Positions 43,748 to 52,466 are shown, counted from the stretch's first letter. The stretch is 64,000 nt of DNA from JAEUIE01 sp047602475 (GCA_047602475.1 JASGHE010000001.1:394944-458943), one strand, 5' to 3'. The notes: generated by a model not told the origin, from the sequence alone. Numbers and translations are program-made.

Positions 43748-44650
43748 TTATCTCGTGGGAGCCTTCATGCTTAACGTCTGCTTGACTTGAATGCGATTAG
43801 TGACCTGTAGCGTGGCGGCGGCGCTCGTGGGAGTAGCCGGCATCAGAATGTTGCCCTGAGTTTGATACATGTGTTCCGCAGAATCCAGCTTGCCGATTTG
43901 ATTGTTGAACCAGATGGTGCCCGTTCTTCCAGCCAAGGTGAATTCAGCCTGCGTGCCGACCGCCGACGTTCCTGGTGTCATCGTGAATTTACCGTTTTCT
44001 TTGCAGTCGATCACTATTTTTTCCTTACCTTTGTCGTTCCCCCGATAGGTGTAATTGACCTGATAATTAAGCAACCCAGCAGGGGCGAGATTCAGTTCAC
44101 ACTTCTTTTTCCACTGCTGGTTCAATGTTATTTCCTTTCCGGGCAAGAAACCAAACCCTTCACTGGCTGCATGCCGAATATCAGCCTCTGGCACCAAAGC
44201 GCGAAGACGGTCCACTTCACTGGCGGGAAGCTGAGCAGCCAGTTTCAGCAGCCATTCGGAATATCCTTCGACTTTCTGGACCTCTCGTTCTGGATTCATG
44301 ATGAGTTTGAAAGTAGCGCCCTGCAACATGGCAAAGAGGGTGGACATCTTCTGGCTGTCAGGAGTTTGATTGTTTTCGTAGCGAGAAGATTCAATTTTGG
44401 CTTCAAGTTCGACATAGTTGGATTCGGTCACTTTCTTCACCACATAACTGGTGATCGTTCGCATGTGTACAATATTGGCACCTTGTTGTGCTCCAACCTT
44501 TTCAATCTGCTCAATACGAGTTTGCGTATCAACCCAGAATTTCTCGCCTTCCTTAAACTTCCATTCGAGAAGGACAGCTTTGCCCGTTTGGGCCATTGCA
44601 GCCATGGGAAGCAGGATACTTATCAATACTGCACAAGAGAATCGTGACAT
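43748..44650 (-). CDS. Secreted DUF6263-like hypothetical protein
   Basis: 300 residues from ATG 44650, chosen for its signal peptide ('MSRFSCAVLISILLPMAAMA'); the frame is open 20 codons further. The mature part is a two-lobed beta-barrel-like protein with 'VLLEWKFKEGEKFWVDTQTR', 'EGYSEWLLKLAAQLPASEVD' and 'AGRTGTIWFNNQIGKL'. These features resemble the DUF6263 family of secreted proteins. Family assignment is tentative and no activity is known. Confidence 0.65.
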   Translation of the reverse strand: MSRFSCAVLISILLPMAAMAQTGKAVLLEWKFKEGEKFWVDTQTRIEQIEKVGAQQGANIVHMRTITSYVVKKVTESNYVELEAKIESSRYENNQTPDSQKMSTLFAMLQGATFKLIMNPEREVQKVEGYSEWLLKLAAQLPASEVDRLRALVPEADIRHAASEGFGFLPGKEITLNQQWKKKCELNLAPAGLLNYQVNYTYRGNDKGKEKIVIDCKENGKFTMTPGTSAVGTQAEFTLAGRTGTIWFNNQIGKLDSAEHMYQTQGNILMPATPTSAAATLQVTNRIQVKQTLSMKAPTR

Positions 44651-44764
44651 GTGGAACCCCCATCTGTGGCTTATCGTGACAGAACAGGCGTCGATAGTCA
44701 AGCGTGACATGATGCTGCGTGAACCTCAAACGCCAAGGTATCTTGAGACTTGCGCGGTCAAACG

Positions 44765-44793
44765 AAAAAAGCCGAGGTTTCCCTCGGCTTTTC
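44765..44793 (-). terminator. Intrinsic terminator of the PEP-CTERM gene
   Basis: AAAGCCGAGG at 44768-44777 pairs with CCTCGGCTTT at 44782-44791. On the minus strand TTTTTT follows. It lies 22 bases after the stop. Confidence 0.8.
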
Positions 44794-44814
44794 AGATTGA
44801 ACCTACAAAGCACC

Positions 44815-45627
44815 TTAGGCCTTAGCTGTCCCAAGCTTCTTCTTTTCAGCCAGCAACTTGCGACGGCGACGAGCACGAATCTTGGAGTAGATTGCAGCAC
44901 CAAAGCCAGCAGCACCAATGCTGCCAAGAGCGATTACGCCTGGCTCAGGAATGACAGCCAGAGAGATGCTGATGTCATCCACAGAGTAATCATTGCCATC
45001 GATTTCAGTGTTGACATTGAGAAGGTCTAACGTGAGAGAGGTGTTGTTGCCGGAATTGAAAGCAATAACAACTTGTGTCCAGAGGTTTGCAGCACCCCAA
45101 GTGTTGTAATCGCTGGTAGTCGCAGGAGCCTGCGCAGTTCCGATCGATCCCAAGTTAGTATTGTTTCCCTGGAGGCGTACATCAAGAAGACCAAAAGTAG
45201 GGAGACCAGCATAGGTCCAAGAGTTCAGCCAAACACTGAAAACATAGTCGGTGTTGGCCTGCACTGCAAAACTATTGCTGGTGTACACACTGGTCTGTGT
45301 ATTGCCATTGATGGCAAGATAGAGACCTGAAGCATCATTGAACGTGTGATCGTAGAAATGATGATTTGGCGGAGCAGCACCCAATGCAGGGTGTTGGGTT
45401 TGGCCAGCACCTAAATCTCGAGCAAGATCGGGCGTTACAGAGTAAACGCCAGCAGGTGACATTCCATTAATCAAAGCATTGCTTACCTGAGTGTAAGTGC
45501 TTGTGAATGGAACAGCAGCTTGAAAGTTGTCTGAATAGACAGTTTGTGCGTTAGCAACAGTTGCACCAAAAGCCAGTGCAATACCAGCAGCCACCCAGCG
45601 AAGTGATGACACGAATGATGTCCTCAT
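44815..45627 (-). CDS. PEP-CTERM sorting domain protein
   Basis: The 270-residue exported protein has an N-terminal signal ('LRWVAAGIALAFGATVANA') and a beta-sandwich, lectin-like body ('YVFSVWLNSWTYAG', 'WTQVVIAFNSGNNTSLTL', 'YSVDDISISLAVIPEPGVIA'). The C-terminal sorting unit has the PEP motif in 'IPEPGVIALGSIGAAG', a short membrane helix and an arginine cluster. A lysine-rich tail of about 15 residues extends beyond the usual end. In other bacteria PEP-CTERM proteins are processed by exosortase and linked to exopolysaccharide. No exosortase gene is in the window. TAGGAGAG precedes the ATG and a good promoter lies upstream. Confidence 0.9.
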   Translation of the reverse strand: MRTSFVSSLRWVAAGIALAFGATVANAQTVYSDNFQAAVPFTSTYTQVSNALINGMSPAGVYSVTPDLARDLGAGQTQHPALGAAPPNHHFYDHTFNDASGLYLAINGNTQTSVYTSNSFAVQANTDYVFSVWLNSWTYAGLPTFGLLDVRLQGNNTNLGSIGTAQAPATTSDYNTWGAANLWTQVVIAFNSGNNTSLTLDLLNVNTEIDGNDYSVDDISISLAVIPEPGVIALGSIGAAGFGAAIYSKIRARRRRKLLAEKKKLGTAKA

Positions 45628-45687
45628 GATGATTCACTCTCCTAGAGCTAACGGACGGAATAAGCCCGCCCTTTGCCTCAGTGGTGT

Positions 45688-45715
45688 AATGTACCGTTAT
45701 CAGCAACCCTGTCAA
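45688..45715 (-). promoter_or_regulatory. Sigma-70 promoter of the PEP-CTERM gene
   Basis: On the minus strand, TTGACA (45710-45715, consensus) and TACATT (45688-45693) have a 16-base spacer. It is about 60 bases upstream of the start. Confidence 0.6.
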
Positions 45716-45775
45716 CAATAATTTTAGAGAATCCCGTCAAATTGCGCATCTTCATTCAATCTGCACCCTGCACTC

Positions 45776-46393
45776 CTATGTGAGTTGAGCGTTATTGATC
45801 AACAAGACCTTCTTTTTCCAGCGTAACTTAACAAATCTGCTCAACCACGCCGGCCGGTGGTTGGTAAATTCAAAGACTTCTTCTGCGACAAGTTCGAATG
45901 GCGGCAACCTTAAGTCCAGATAACGGAACTCGCCATCCCTAATGTCCTTATTGATCGTTGGGCCATGGGGATTGATGCAATTGGTGATCAAACACTTGGG
46001 ATACCGCTTAATTGTCGGTAAGAACCGCATGATGTTCTCTTGTGCTAGATGTTGAAGAACATCCTTGGTAATGAGCAAATCAGCTTCCGGCAGCTCGTCG
46101 AAATTGCCATCGTAACGAAAGAATTCGATACCAGGCTTAGCGAAGTGTTTCTGATTGTAGTCGATGACGGAACGTACCAGGTCGTATCCCCGATAGTGGA
46201 TACCTGCCCAATCGATGTAGCGTGAAAACTGCCAATCTCCACAGCCCATGTCGACAACGCTGCGTATCTGATGCTGCTTGAGGAACTGTTGCAGGAACTG
46301 GACGTAGCCACGAGTGTGCTTCGGGGCAGACCCTTCGCCTGAACCATGGCCCCATTCGTTGGTGGCATAAACCTTCTCAAATGCAGCTTGCAT
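45776..46393 (-). CDS. Class I SAM-dependent methyltransferase
   Basis: The 205-residue protein has a Rossmann-type core: motif I is 'SVVDMGCGDWQFSRYI', followed by the acidic 'YRGYDLVRSVI' loop and 'DLLITKDVLQHL' (motif IV region). The N-terminus 'ATNEWGHGSGEGS' and the late 'ITNCINPHGPTIN' are not typical of a named subfamily, so the substrate is unknown. It is small and cytosolic. It is transcribed divergently from the radical SAM gene, 134 bases away, and no operon partner follows it. Confidence 0.82.
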   Translation of the reverse strand: MQAAFEKVYATNEWGHGSGEGSAPKHTRGYVQFLQQFLKQHQIRSVVDMGCGDWQFSRYIDWAGIHYRGYDLVRSVIDYNQKHFAKPGIEFFRYDGNFDELPEADLLITKDVLQHLAQENIMRFLPTIKRYPKCLITNCINPHGPTINKDIRDGEFRYLDLRLPPFELVAEEVFEFTNHRPAWLSRFVKLRWKKKVLLINNAQLT

Positions 46394-46527
46394 GATGTCG
46401 TTCTCTGGTGGCGCTCTATCAGGAGCAGGGACACTGCTATATCATCAAAATGTAGAGCGCAGTTCGAGATAGTGCCATTGCAGGAACTGCAAATACCACC
46501 CCACAGCGCTTACCTCACGAGATTGGC

Positions 46528-48399
46528 ATGTTAAACGAAGCGTTGAAATCATCAATTACCAAACTACTGCTGCGTGTGCTCAAGCCCGCCCAGTACCTGG
46601 GAAATGAACTCAACAGCATCCACAAAGACCACCGCCAGGTGCGTGGCACACTCTGCCTGGCCTTCCCCGATACCTACTCGCTGGGCATGAGCCATCATGG
46701 CATGCAGGTGCTCTACAGCCAGATGAATCACGACCCCCAGTGGGCCTGCGAACGCAGCTTCATGCCCTGGTTCGATATGGAGCATCAGCTGCGTAAGAAC
46801 CGGTTACCACTGTACGGACTGGAAACATTCACGCCGCTCTGCGATTTCGATCTACTCGGCTTCAGCTTGCAATATGAGGTCTGTTACACCAATCTGCTGG
46901 CCATGCTCGATCTGGGCCAGGTACCGTTGCACAGTGTGGATCGTACTCTCGATCATCCCCTGGTAATATGTGGCGGCCCCGGCGCTCAGAACCCTGAGCC
47001 ACTCGCTCCGTTCGTCGATGTCTTCGTAATCGGCGACGGCGAAGACATCCTGCCGATCCTGATGGATCGCTGGATGACGCTCAAAGAACAGAACGCCCTT
47101 TCAAGCAGCCCTGTTAACAGGGAAGAACTGATCGCCCAACTGGTCTCAGGACTCAGCACTCAGCACTCAGGACTAAATTGTTTGTACGCCCCCCGTTTTT
47201 ACGAACCCGAATACCACACTGATGGCACCCTGGCTGCCATGAACCGCACCCGACCCGATGTGCCGCTCGAAGTGAATGCGGCAGCTATCCAGCGGGATTT
47301 CGACGACTACGCCCTGCCCCTCAAGCCTATTGTCTCGTTCATCGAAACGACCCACGACCGTATCGCCATCGAAATCATGCGGGGCTGTCCCTGGCAGTGT
47401 CGCTTCTGCCAGAGTACGGTGATCAAACGTCCGCTTCGCACTCGATCTGTGGAATGCATCGTCAATTCCGCCCTCGAGAGCTATCGCAGCACCGGTTACA
47501 ACGAGATTAGCCTGCTCAGTCTTTCCAGCAGCGATTACCCGGAGTTCGAGAAGCTCGTTCAACGGATGCACGAAGTCTTTCATCCGCTTGGCGTGAACGT
47601 GTCCCTGCCTTCACTGAGAGTCAACCACCAGTTCCGTAGCCTGCCCAAGCTTATCAAGAGCGCTCGCAAACAGGGCCTGACGCTGGCTCCCGAAGTGGCC
47701 CGTAACGATATGCGTGAACAGATTCGCAAGCCGGTCAGCAATGAAGACCTCTTCGAAGGCTGCCGGCAGGCGTTTCAAAATGGCTGGAAGCACGTCAAAC
47801 TCTATTTCCTCATCGGCCTGCCCGGCGAACGCCCCGTTGATCTGGATGGCATCGTCGAGATGGCTGAGAAGATCTCCCGCATTGGCAAGGAAGTCACCGG
47901 GCGCTTCGTTGAAGTCGTCGCAGCGGTTTCCAACTTCGTGCCCAAGCCCCACACGCCCTACCAGTGGAACGGCATGCAGACCCGTGATTACTTCCAATGG
48001 GCCGGCAAGTACCTGCGTAGCAAGTGCAGCCTGCGGTTCGTGAAGATCAAGCAGCATGATCTGGATCGAAGCATGCTGGAAGGGTTGCTCACCCGAGGCG
48101 ACCGCCGCATCGCCCAGGTGATTCTTGAAGCGTACCGCCGAGGGGCTCGGCTAGATGCCTGGAGCGAAGGCTTCCGCCCTGAGCTATGGTGGCAGGTGAT
48201 GAAAGACTTGGGCCTCGACTTCGCCTTCTTCGTCCACCGCGCCCGCCCCACCACCGAGAAACTCGCCTGGGATCACGTCAACGTCAAGAAAGGCCGAGGA
48301 TTCCTGGAGAAGGAACAACAACGCAGCGTGATTCAGTTGGGTGTGATGGCGAGAGCGACCGAGGATAAGCCGACGGAGAAGTTTGTGGTGAGGAGCTGA
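46528..48399 (+). CDS. TIGR03960-type B12-binding radical SAM protein
   Basis: The 623-residue protein has an N-terminal B12-binding-like Rossmann region ('GTLCLAFPDTYSLGMSHHGM', 'DLLGFSLQYEVCYTNLLAML', 'PLVICGGPGAQNPEPLAPF'). The central radical SAM barrel has the cluster cysteines in 'MRGCPWQCRFCQ' (CxxxCxxC) and 'ALEVARNDMREQIRKPV'-like downstream blocks. The family often co-occurs or fuses with a TIGR03936-type domain and with RNase E/G genes; neither is present here. Function is unknown; RNA or tRNA modification has been suggested for relatives. Residues near 207-217 ('SGLSTQHSGLN') come from a short dispersed repeat. GGCATG precedes the start and no good ribosome site is visible. Confidence 0.88.
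   Translation: MLNEALKSSITKLLLRVLKPAQYLGNELNSIHKDHRQVRGTLCLAFPDTYSLGMSHHGMQVLYSQMNHDPQWACERSFMPWFDMEHQLRKNRLPLYGLETFTPLCDFDLLGFSLQYEVCYTNLLAMLDLGQVPLHSVDRTLDHPLVICGGPGAQNPEPLAPFVDVFVIGDGEDILPILMDRWMTLKEQNALSSSPVNREELIAQLVSGLSTQHSGLNCLYAPRFYEPEYHTDGTLAAMNRTRPDVPLEVNAAAIQRDFDDYALPLKPIVSFIETTHDRIAIEIMRGCPWQCRFCQSTVIKRPLRTRSVECIVNSALESYRSTGYNEISLLSLSSSDYPEFEKLVQRMHEVFHPLGVNVSLPSLRVNHQFRSLPKLIKSARKQGLTLAPEVARNDMREQIRKPVSNEDLFEGCRQAFQNGWKHVKLYFLIGLPGERPVDLDGIVEMAEKISRIGKEVTGRFVEVVAAVSNFVPKPHTPYQWNGMQTRDYFQWAGKYLRSKCSLRFVKIKQHDLDRSMLEGLLTRGDRRIAQVILEAYRRGARLDAWSEGFRPELWWQVMKDLGLDFAFFVHRARPTTEKLAWDHVNVKKGRGFLEKEQQRSVIQLGVMARATEDKPTEKFVVRS
47145..47174. repeat. CTCAGCACTCAG run inside a coding region
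   Basis: Three tandem CTCAG-ACT/CACT units lie in frame within the radical SAM gene and encode 'SGLSTQHSGL'. The same words form the inverted repeat at 60978-61036. It sits at a loop between domains, where an insertion is tolerable. Confidence 0.6.
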
Positions 48400-48423
48400 G
48401 AAATATTGTGATGATGAAAATAG

Positions 48424-48453
48424 AAAGCCCACCGACAGCAGTCGATGGGCTTT
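48424..48453 (-). terminator. Hairpin after small paralog A
   Basis: AAAGCCCACCGAC and GTCGATGGGCTTT form a stem with one mismatch. It lies about 20 bases after the paralog A stop on the minus strand and can also end the radical SAM transcript. Confidence 0.7.
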
Positions 48454-48471
48454 TGTGTTGTGTGTCTAATT

Positions 48472-48834
48472 CTACTTCACCTTCTTATACTTCCGCTCTT
48501 CTTTGCTCTCTTCGTCATTAGTTACCATCTCGTCCGCCGTCAGCTTGGTAATCTTCCTCTTCTGATTTTGTTCGGTGCCGTTGAAGTCAATCTTGATACT
48601 GAGCTTGTCGCCTTCCAGTTTATAGGTACCTTCAAAGTTCAGCTTCATTCCCTGAGTTTCCAATTCTACCGACACCTTGTCTTCTTTCTTGTATTCAACA
48701 GTCAGCTTATCGACGTTATCGGGCAGCTTCTCGGGCTGCCATTTGCCGATGAGCAGCTTGCTATCGATCTTGTCCTCGACGGGAGAGACAGCGGGAGCAA
48801 GGAACAGGACGCTAACGAGCAATTGACATAACAT
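48472..48834 (-). CDS. Small secreted lipocalin-like protein, tandem paralog A
   Basis: The 120-residue protein has a signal peptide ('MLCQLLVSVLFLAPAVS'). The mature beta-rich domain opens 'KLLIGKWQPEKLPDNVDKLT' and has alternating charged strands ('YKLEGDKLSIKIDFNG', 'EERKYKKVK'). It resembles the small planctomycete paralogous families TIGR03066/TIGR03067, which have a lipocalin-like appearance and no known function. It is clearly a tandem duplicate of the next gene; the two share the opening, the strand pattern and a similar 3' hairpin. Confidence 0.75.
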   Translation of the reverse strand: MLCQLLVSVLFLAPAVSPVEDKIDSKLLIGKWQPEKLPDNVDKLTVEYKKEDKVSVELETQGMKLNFEGTYKLEGDKLSIKIDFNGTEQNQKRKITKLTADEMVTNDEESKEERKYKKVK

Positions 48835-48864
48835 GAGGAAACTCCTGGGAGGGGTTGAGAAAGA

Positions 48865-48886
48865 CCCACCGACTGTAGTCGGTGGG
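48865..48886 (-). terminator. Hairpin after small paralog B
   Basis: CCCACCGACT at 48865-48874 pairs exactly with AGTCGGTGGG at 48877-48886. It is nearly the same hairpin as the one after paralog A, duplicated with the gene. Confidence 0.75.
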
Positions 48887-48914
48887 CTTGTGCGTGTCGT
48901 GATTCAGAGGGGAC

Positions 48915-49274
48915 CTACTTCACCTTCTTGAACTTGCGTTCCTCGGTTTTGCCTTCTTCGAGCAGCGTCATTTCCTTTTCGGCCAGCTTCTTGATGGTGT
49001 ACTTGGGATTGTGTTCCTGTCCGAGAACTTCCACTTTGACTTCGAGCTTGTCGCCATCGAGCTTGTAGGTGCCTTCGCCCTTCTGCTTCTCGCCGCCGGC
49101 TTCGAGTTCGACGGTGAGCTTGTTGTCTTTGAGATATTCAATGGTGAGGTTGAACTGTTCGGGCTGCTTCTCAGGCTGCCATTTGCCGATGAGAAGCTTG
49201 CCGTCGATCTTCTCTTCGGCGAACGAGGTGGATGGGGCAAGCAGCAGAACGCTGACGAGCAACTGACACAGCAT
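48915..49274 (-). CDS. Small secreted lipocalin-like protein, tandem paralog B
   Basis: The 119-residue protein has a signal peptide ('MLCQLLVSVLLLAPSTSFA') and the same mature start 'KLLIGKWQPEKQPEQFNLT' as paralog A. It has strands 'YLKDNKLTVELEAGGEKQKG', 'YKLDGDKLEVKVEVLGQ' and the end 'EERKFKKVK'. Codon use is more GC-rich than in paralog A, so the duplication is not recent or A has drifted. CAGGAG lies upstream of the start on the minus strand. Probably periplasmic or secreted; TIGR03066/TIGR03067-like, function unknown. Confidence 0.75.
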   Translation of the reverse strand: MLCQLLVSVLLLAPSTSFAEEKIDGKLLIGKWQPEKQPEQFNLTIEYLKDNKLTVELEAGGEKQKGEGTYKLDGDKLEVKVEVLGQEHNPKYTIKKLAEKEMTLLEEGKTEERKFKKVK

Positions 49275-49440
49275 GGGAGGCTCCTGGTGGTAAAGACGGA
49301 CACGGTATTACGGTATGGGGACGAAGGGAAACGACAATTGTAACGTCCCATACCTGCGGTATTCTGTCCATGAGATTGCTCTCTGATCAGGGTTGAGTTG
49401 GAAGAAACACAGGGTAGAATATTATCAAGGGGCCAACTTT

Positions 49441-49671
49441 ATGTTTGAACGCATTACAACCAATCCAGCGATACTCAGCGGCAAACCAATCATTAAGGGG
49501 ACAAGACTGAGTGTCGAGTTTGTTCTGGAATTCATGGCTTCCGGAGGAAGTATCAAGAACTTTGTTCAAACCTATCCGCATGTGACTAAAGAAGACGTTC
49601 AAGAGGCTTTGTTGTTTGCAGCAGGTCGTGTTCGGAATGAAATTGAATCGACAGTGCGTATTCCAGCATGA
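49441..49671 (+). CDS. DUF433 antitoxin-like protein
   Basis: 76 residues from ATG 49441, which has AAGGGG upstream; the in-frame upstream extension has no homology. The DUF433 signature is complete: 'ITTNPAILSGKPIIKGTRLS', 'VEFVLEFMASGGSIKNFVQT', 'YPHVTKEDVQEALLFAAG'. It is a small winged-helix-like DNA-binding domain that acts as the antitoxin of PIN-like DUF5615 toxins. Its stop overlaps the toxin start as ATGA, so the two are translationally coupled, the usual order of antitoxin then toxin. Autorepression of the pair is likely from family knowledge. Confidence 0.92.
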   Translation: MFERITTNPAILSGKPIIKGTRLSVEFVLEFMASGGSIKNFVQTYPHVTKEDVQEALLFAAGRVRNEIESTVRIPA

Positions 49672-50054
49672 AGCTCCGAGACTTTCCACTATTGACCGAT
49701 GAGAATATCTCGCCCGTTGTCGTGGAGTTTCTTCGTCAGGAAGGTTTTGATGTACTCGATGCCACCGAGAACGGCTGGCAGGGAATGCTCGATTCCGAAC
49801 ATCTGAATCGAGCATTGGCAGATGGGCGAGTTGTGGTCACTCATGATGGTGATTTTGGCAGCCTGGCGATACTGAATGGTCAACCGCTGATCGGCATTTT
49901 CTTTGTCAGGCCGGGTCATCATGACCCAGCCATAACAATCGATACGATCAAGATTGTTCTAGCGAATGACCCCGATCTTCAGATTCCGTTTCTGCTTGTG
50001 GCCAAGCGAGGAACCAATCAAGTTAATATTCGTGTACGTTTGATTGCTCCTTAG
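49668..50054 (+). CDS. DUF5615 PIN-like toxin
   Basis: The 128-residue protein has the DUF5615/Mut7-C-type PIN fold: 'LLTDENISPVVVEFLRQEGF' (first acidic residues), 'GMLDSEHLNRALADGRVVVT' and 'HDGDFGSLAI' (the T-x-D-x-D-F block), then 'IGIFFVRPG'. PIN-like toxins are Mg2+-dependent ribonucleases; the expected acidic residues D11, E12 and D57/D61 appear present. It is coupled to the upstream DUF433 gene. The last 30 residues extend past the usual end. It faces the DUF4159 gene on the other strand. Confidence 0.9.
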   Translation: MKLRDFPLLTDENISPVVVEFLRQEGFDVLDATENGWQGMLDSEHLNRALADGRVVVTHDGDFGSLAILNGQPLIGIFFVRPGHHDPAITIDTIKIVLANDPDLQIPFLLVAKRGTNQVNIRVRLIAP

Positions 50055-50081
50055 ACTTCTGTCTCGTTGATTTTCGCTGCC

Positions 50082-52466
50082 TTACTCCTTCATCGCATAA
50101 AGCAGCACCTGCATGGCCAGATCAAGGGCGCTTTCGTGCTGGTAGCCGACACAGTCGGCGGAGGCGTGCTTATCGAGAGCACAGCCGATGTCGTACTTGC
50201 TGTAGACGAGGATCCAGGGGCTGGTCGGGTCTTTGGGATCAAGCTTGATGCCTTCCAACTGTGGTTCCATGGGGCCGTAGGGCTTGCCTGGCTCTGTCCT
50301 CGCTTCCACCCTCGTGATTTCTTTGCCGCTAACACGTTTGGAGAAGAGCGGATCGCTGATGGGTATCGGCTCCAGATCGCGGCCAAAGGTATTCTTGACC
50401 GCGTCACGGAAGCGCTTGTCGAAGAGTTTATCGCCGCAGCAGGCATCACAGAGGAGCATGCCTCCGTTCTCCAGGTGGCCCCGCAGTCGTTTCATCTGAT
50501 CGGCTTCCCAGGAGAACTCGCCCCGGCCATGCATGTAGAGGAACTTGCTGTTGACCAGATCAGCATCGCTGAGGGTTAGCGCTTTGGTCTGCAGAATAAC
50601 ATCCAGCCCCTGCTTGGCGGCCTGAGACATGAGCACCCGCATGGCGTTGGGGGCGGGTTGCCAACTCTTGCCACCATAGTTCACTTGAGCCACTTCGAGG
50701 AAGTTACGTTGTATTTGTGATTCCTCAGTCTTGACTATCTTTTTCTCTGTCATCTTGTCTTCTGGCGGTTCCAGCCCTGTGGCATAGGCCACGATGTTGG
50801 CTCCCAACTGAAAAGCTAGCTTGGTCTTGGCAAAGTCTTTGAAGAGGTTCGATTCCCAATGGGAAGCGATACCTTTGGGGGCATAGGCCAGGCAAGTCTT
50901 GCAGCCCATGTCGATGCCCATCAGATCGAAGCTACCAGCAGGAACCGGGAATGCTGACGACCAAATGGGATGGCCCGCGGCAAAGGGAGTCAGTTCTCTA
51001 TCAGGGAACAGTTCCTTGCACAGTTTGCGAAAACCTTCGTCAAAGCCCGCAGAGCCACAGCAGGCTTCGGCCAAAATGAAGCCCCCCTGCTCGACATATC
51101 GCTTCAATAGCGTCTTCTCGCCGTCGGAGAACTTAGGCGCATCGGTGCCGTTGAGATAGCAGATGGGAGCCTGCAACATGTCAGAAAGAATCACATCTGG
51201 CGGCACATCCCGCCCCGTGGCCTGTCGGGCGGCATCAAAGATCTGCCAGGAGAGTGGCACCGGCCTGTTGTTCTTCTTGAAGACTTGCTTTGAGCAGAAG
51301 TCGGTGAGGTTCCTGACATCATTATGATGGACGTTCCAGTTGCCGGCATAGCCTCTTGGGTTGTTGCCATGGGCCAGCTTGTTGATGAGAACCGGAGTTT
51401 TTCCCTTAGCGAGGAACAAGAGGCAAAAGCTGGTAGCCAGCACGGGCTCACCATCGATGAGGGTTCGGCTTTCCCACTTGCCCGATTGGTTTTGAATGTT
51501 GAGCAGCGTTTTGACGCCGATCTTGTACCAATCAATGAGTGTCCCGCCACGACTGAAGAACCGCAGGCCGGAGAACCTTCCGACACGTTCGATTCCATAG
51601 ATGTTGTAAAAAGGGAAGGAATTGCCTTCGAACATGTTCCTGCCAATTTCAATGTTGAACTTGTTGCCGACCTGTCTAAGGCCTCGTTCGATGGCCTTTT
51701 CGATATCCGAATCGCGCTGGGTGCAATTGGGGAACTCACCGTCAGGACCAGGTGGGCCTTTGATGGTGGGCGAACTCATATCGCAAATAAGCAACCCACA
51801 CACGCCCGCTGAAGTCATGGTTAAACGCTCGCCGCCATCGCCTTCAATCGTGTACCCCCAGCCGCCAGAGTTATTCTGGCTGGCCAAGTACATTTTCCTG
51901 ACTTTGGCCCAGGTAGCGGCAGGTACAGTAATCCCCGCCGCATGCGCTTCACGCAGGGCCAATACTGCATATTGAGTATTAGAGTGATCAGGACGATTCA
52001 TGCCACCGACGGGATATCCCCAGGCGATCATGGTGCCATTTTGCGAAGCATCAGCGGTTTGGATGAGCCAGTCAATAATCTCACGTACCTTGGGGCCATA
52101 ACGCTGCGGATCGGCCTGGGCCAGAGCGATAGCCTGCAAACTGGCGACATACGTTTTCTTGATGGGCAGGTTTTCAAGATAGTCGAGCCCTTTCTTCATA
52201 AACGGCTCTTTAGGATCGACCCCCGATTCCAGCAAAGCCAGCATCACCAGGGCACTAGCTCCACCCGAGTAATCGCCCATTTGGAAGGGAGCAAACCGTT
52301 CCCAGTTGCCTTTTCCGTTATCCTGAGAGCGTTTGAGGAACTCAATGCCCTTTTGAATGGCTTCACGAACAGCCTGGGGAGTGGGTTCGGCCTGTTGGGC
52401 AGTCGCCAGTTTGGGGAGTAGGAGTAATAACGAAAATAACAGCAGATACCGAATCGCCTGAATCAT
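50082..52466 (-). CDS. Secreted alpha/alpha-toroid plus DUF4159 protein
   Basis: The 794-residue protein has a signal peptide ('MIQAIRYLLLFSLLLLLPKL'). Residues of about 30-370 form prenyltransferase/squalene-oxidase-type repeats ('GIEFLKRSQDNGKGNWERFA', 'YAVLALREAHAAGITVPAAT', 'SQNNSGGWGYTIEGDGGERL', 'LLFLAKGKTPVLI'). Two DUF4159 units follow at about 385-570 and 590-790. Each has a cysteine pair ('LAEACCGSAGFDEGFRKL', 'LLCDACCGDKLFDKRFRDAV') and resembles a Rossmann/GATase-like fold. DUF4159 proteins occur in planctomycetes and myxobacteria and have no known activity. AAGGAATG precedes ATG 52466, and a TATAAT box lies 67 bases upstream. Confidence 0.88.
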   Translation of the reverse strand: MIQAIRYLLLFSLLLLLPKLATAQQAEPTPQAVREAIQKGIEFLKRSQDNGKGNWERFAPFQMGDYSGGASALVMLALLESGVDPKEPFMKKGLDYLENLPIKKTYVASLQAIALAQADPQRYGPKVREIIDWLIQTADASQNGTMIAWGYPVGGMNRPDHSNTQYAVLALREAHAAGITVPAATWAKVRKMYLASQNNSGGWGYTIEGDGGERLTMTSAGVCGLLICDMSSPTIKGPPGPDGEFPNCTQRDSDIEKAIERGLRQVGNKFNIEIGRNMFEGNSFPFYNIYGIERVGRFSGLRFFSRGGTLIDWYKIGVKTLLNIQNQSGKWESRTLIDGEPVLATSFCLLFLAKGKTPVLINKLAHGNNPRGYAGNWNVHHNDVRNLTDFCSKQVFKKNNRPVPLSWQIFDAARQATGRDVPPDVILSDMLQAPICYLNGTDAPKFSDGEKTLLKRYVEQGGFILAEACCGSAGFDEGFRKLCKELFPDRELTPFAAGHPIWSSAFPVPAGSFDLMGIDMGCKTCLAYAPKGIASHWESNLFKDFAKTKLAFQLGANIVAYATGLEPPEDKMTEKKIVKTEESQIQRNFLEVAQVNYGGKSWQPAPNAMRVLMSQAAKQGLDVILQTKALTLSDADLVNSKFLYMHGRGEFSWEADQMKRLRGHLENGGMLLCDACCGDKLFDKRFRDAVKNTFGRDLEPIPISDPLFSKRVSGKEITRVEARTEPGKPYGPMEPQLEGIKLDPKDPTSPWILVYSKYDIGCALDKHASADCVGYQHESALDLAMQVLLYAMKE

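Noticed and set aside
50067..50579. 170-codon frame opposite the DUF4159 gene
   Set aside because: Antisense shadow of a well-supported coding region.
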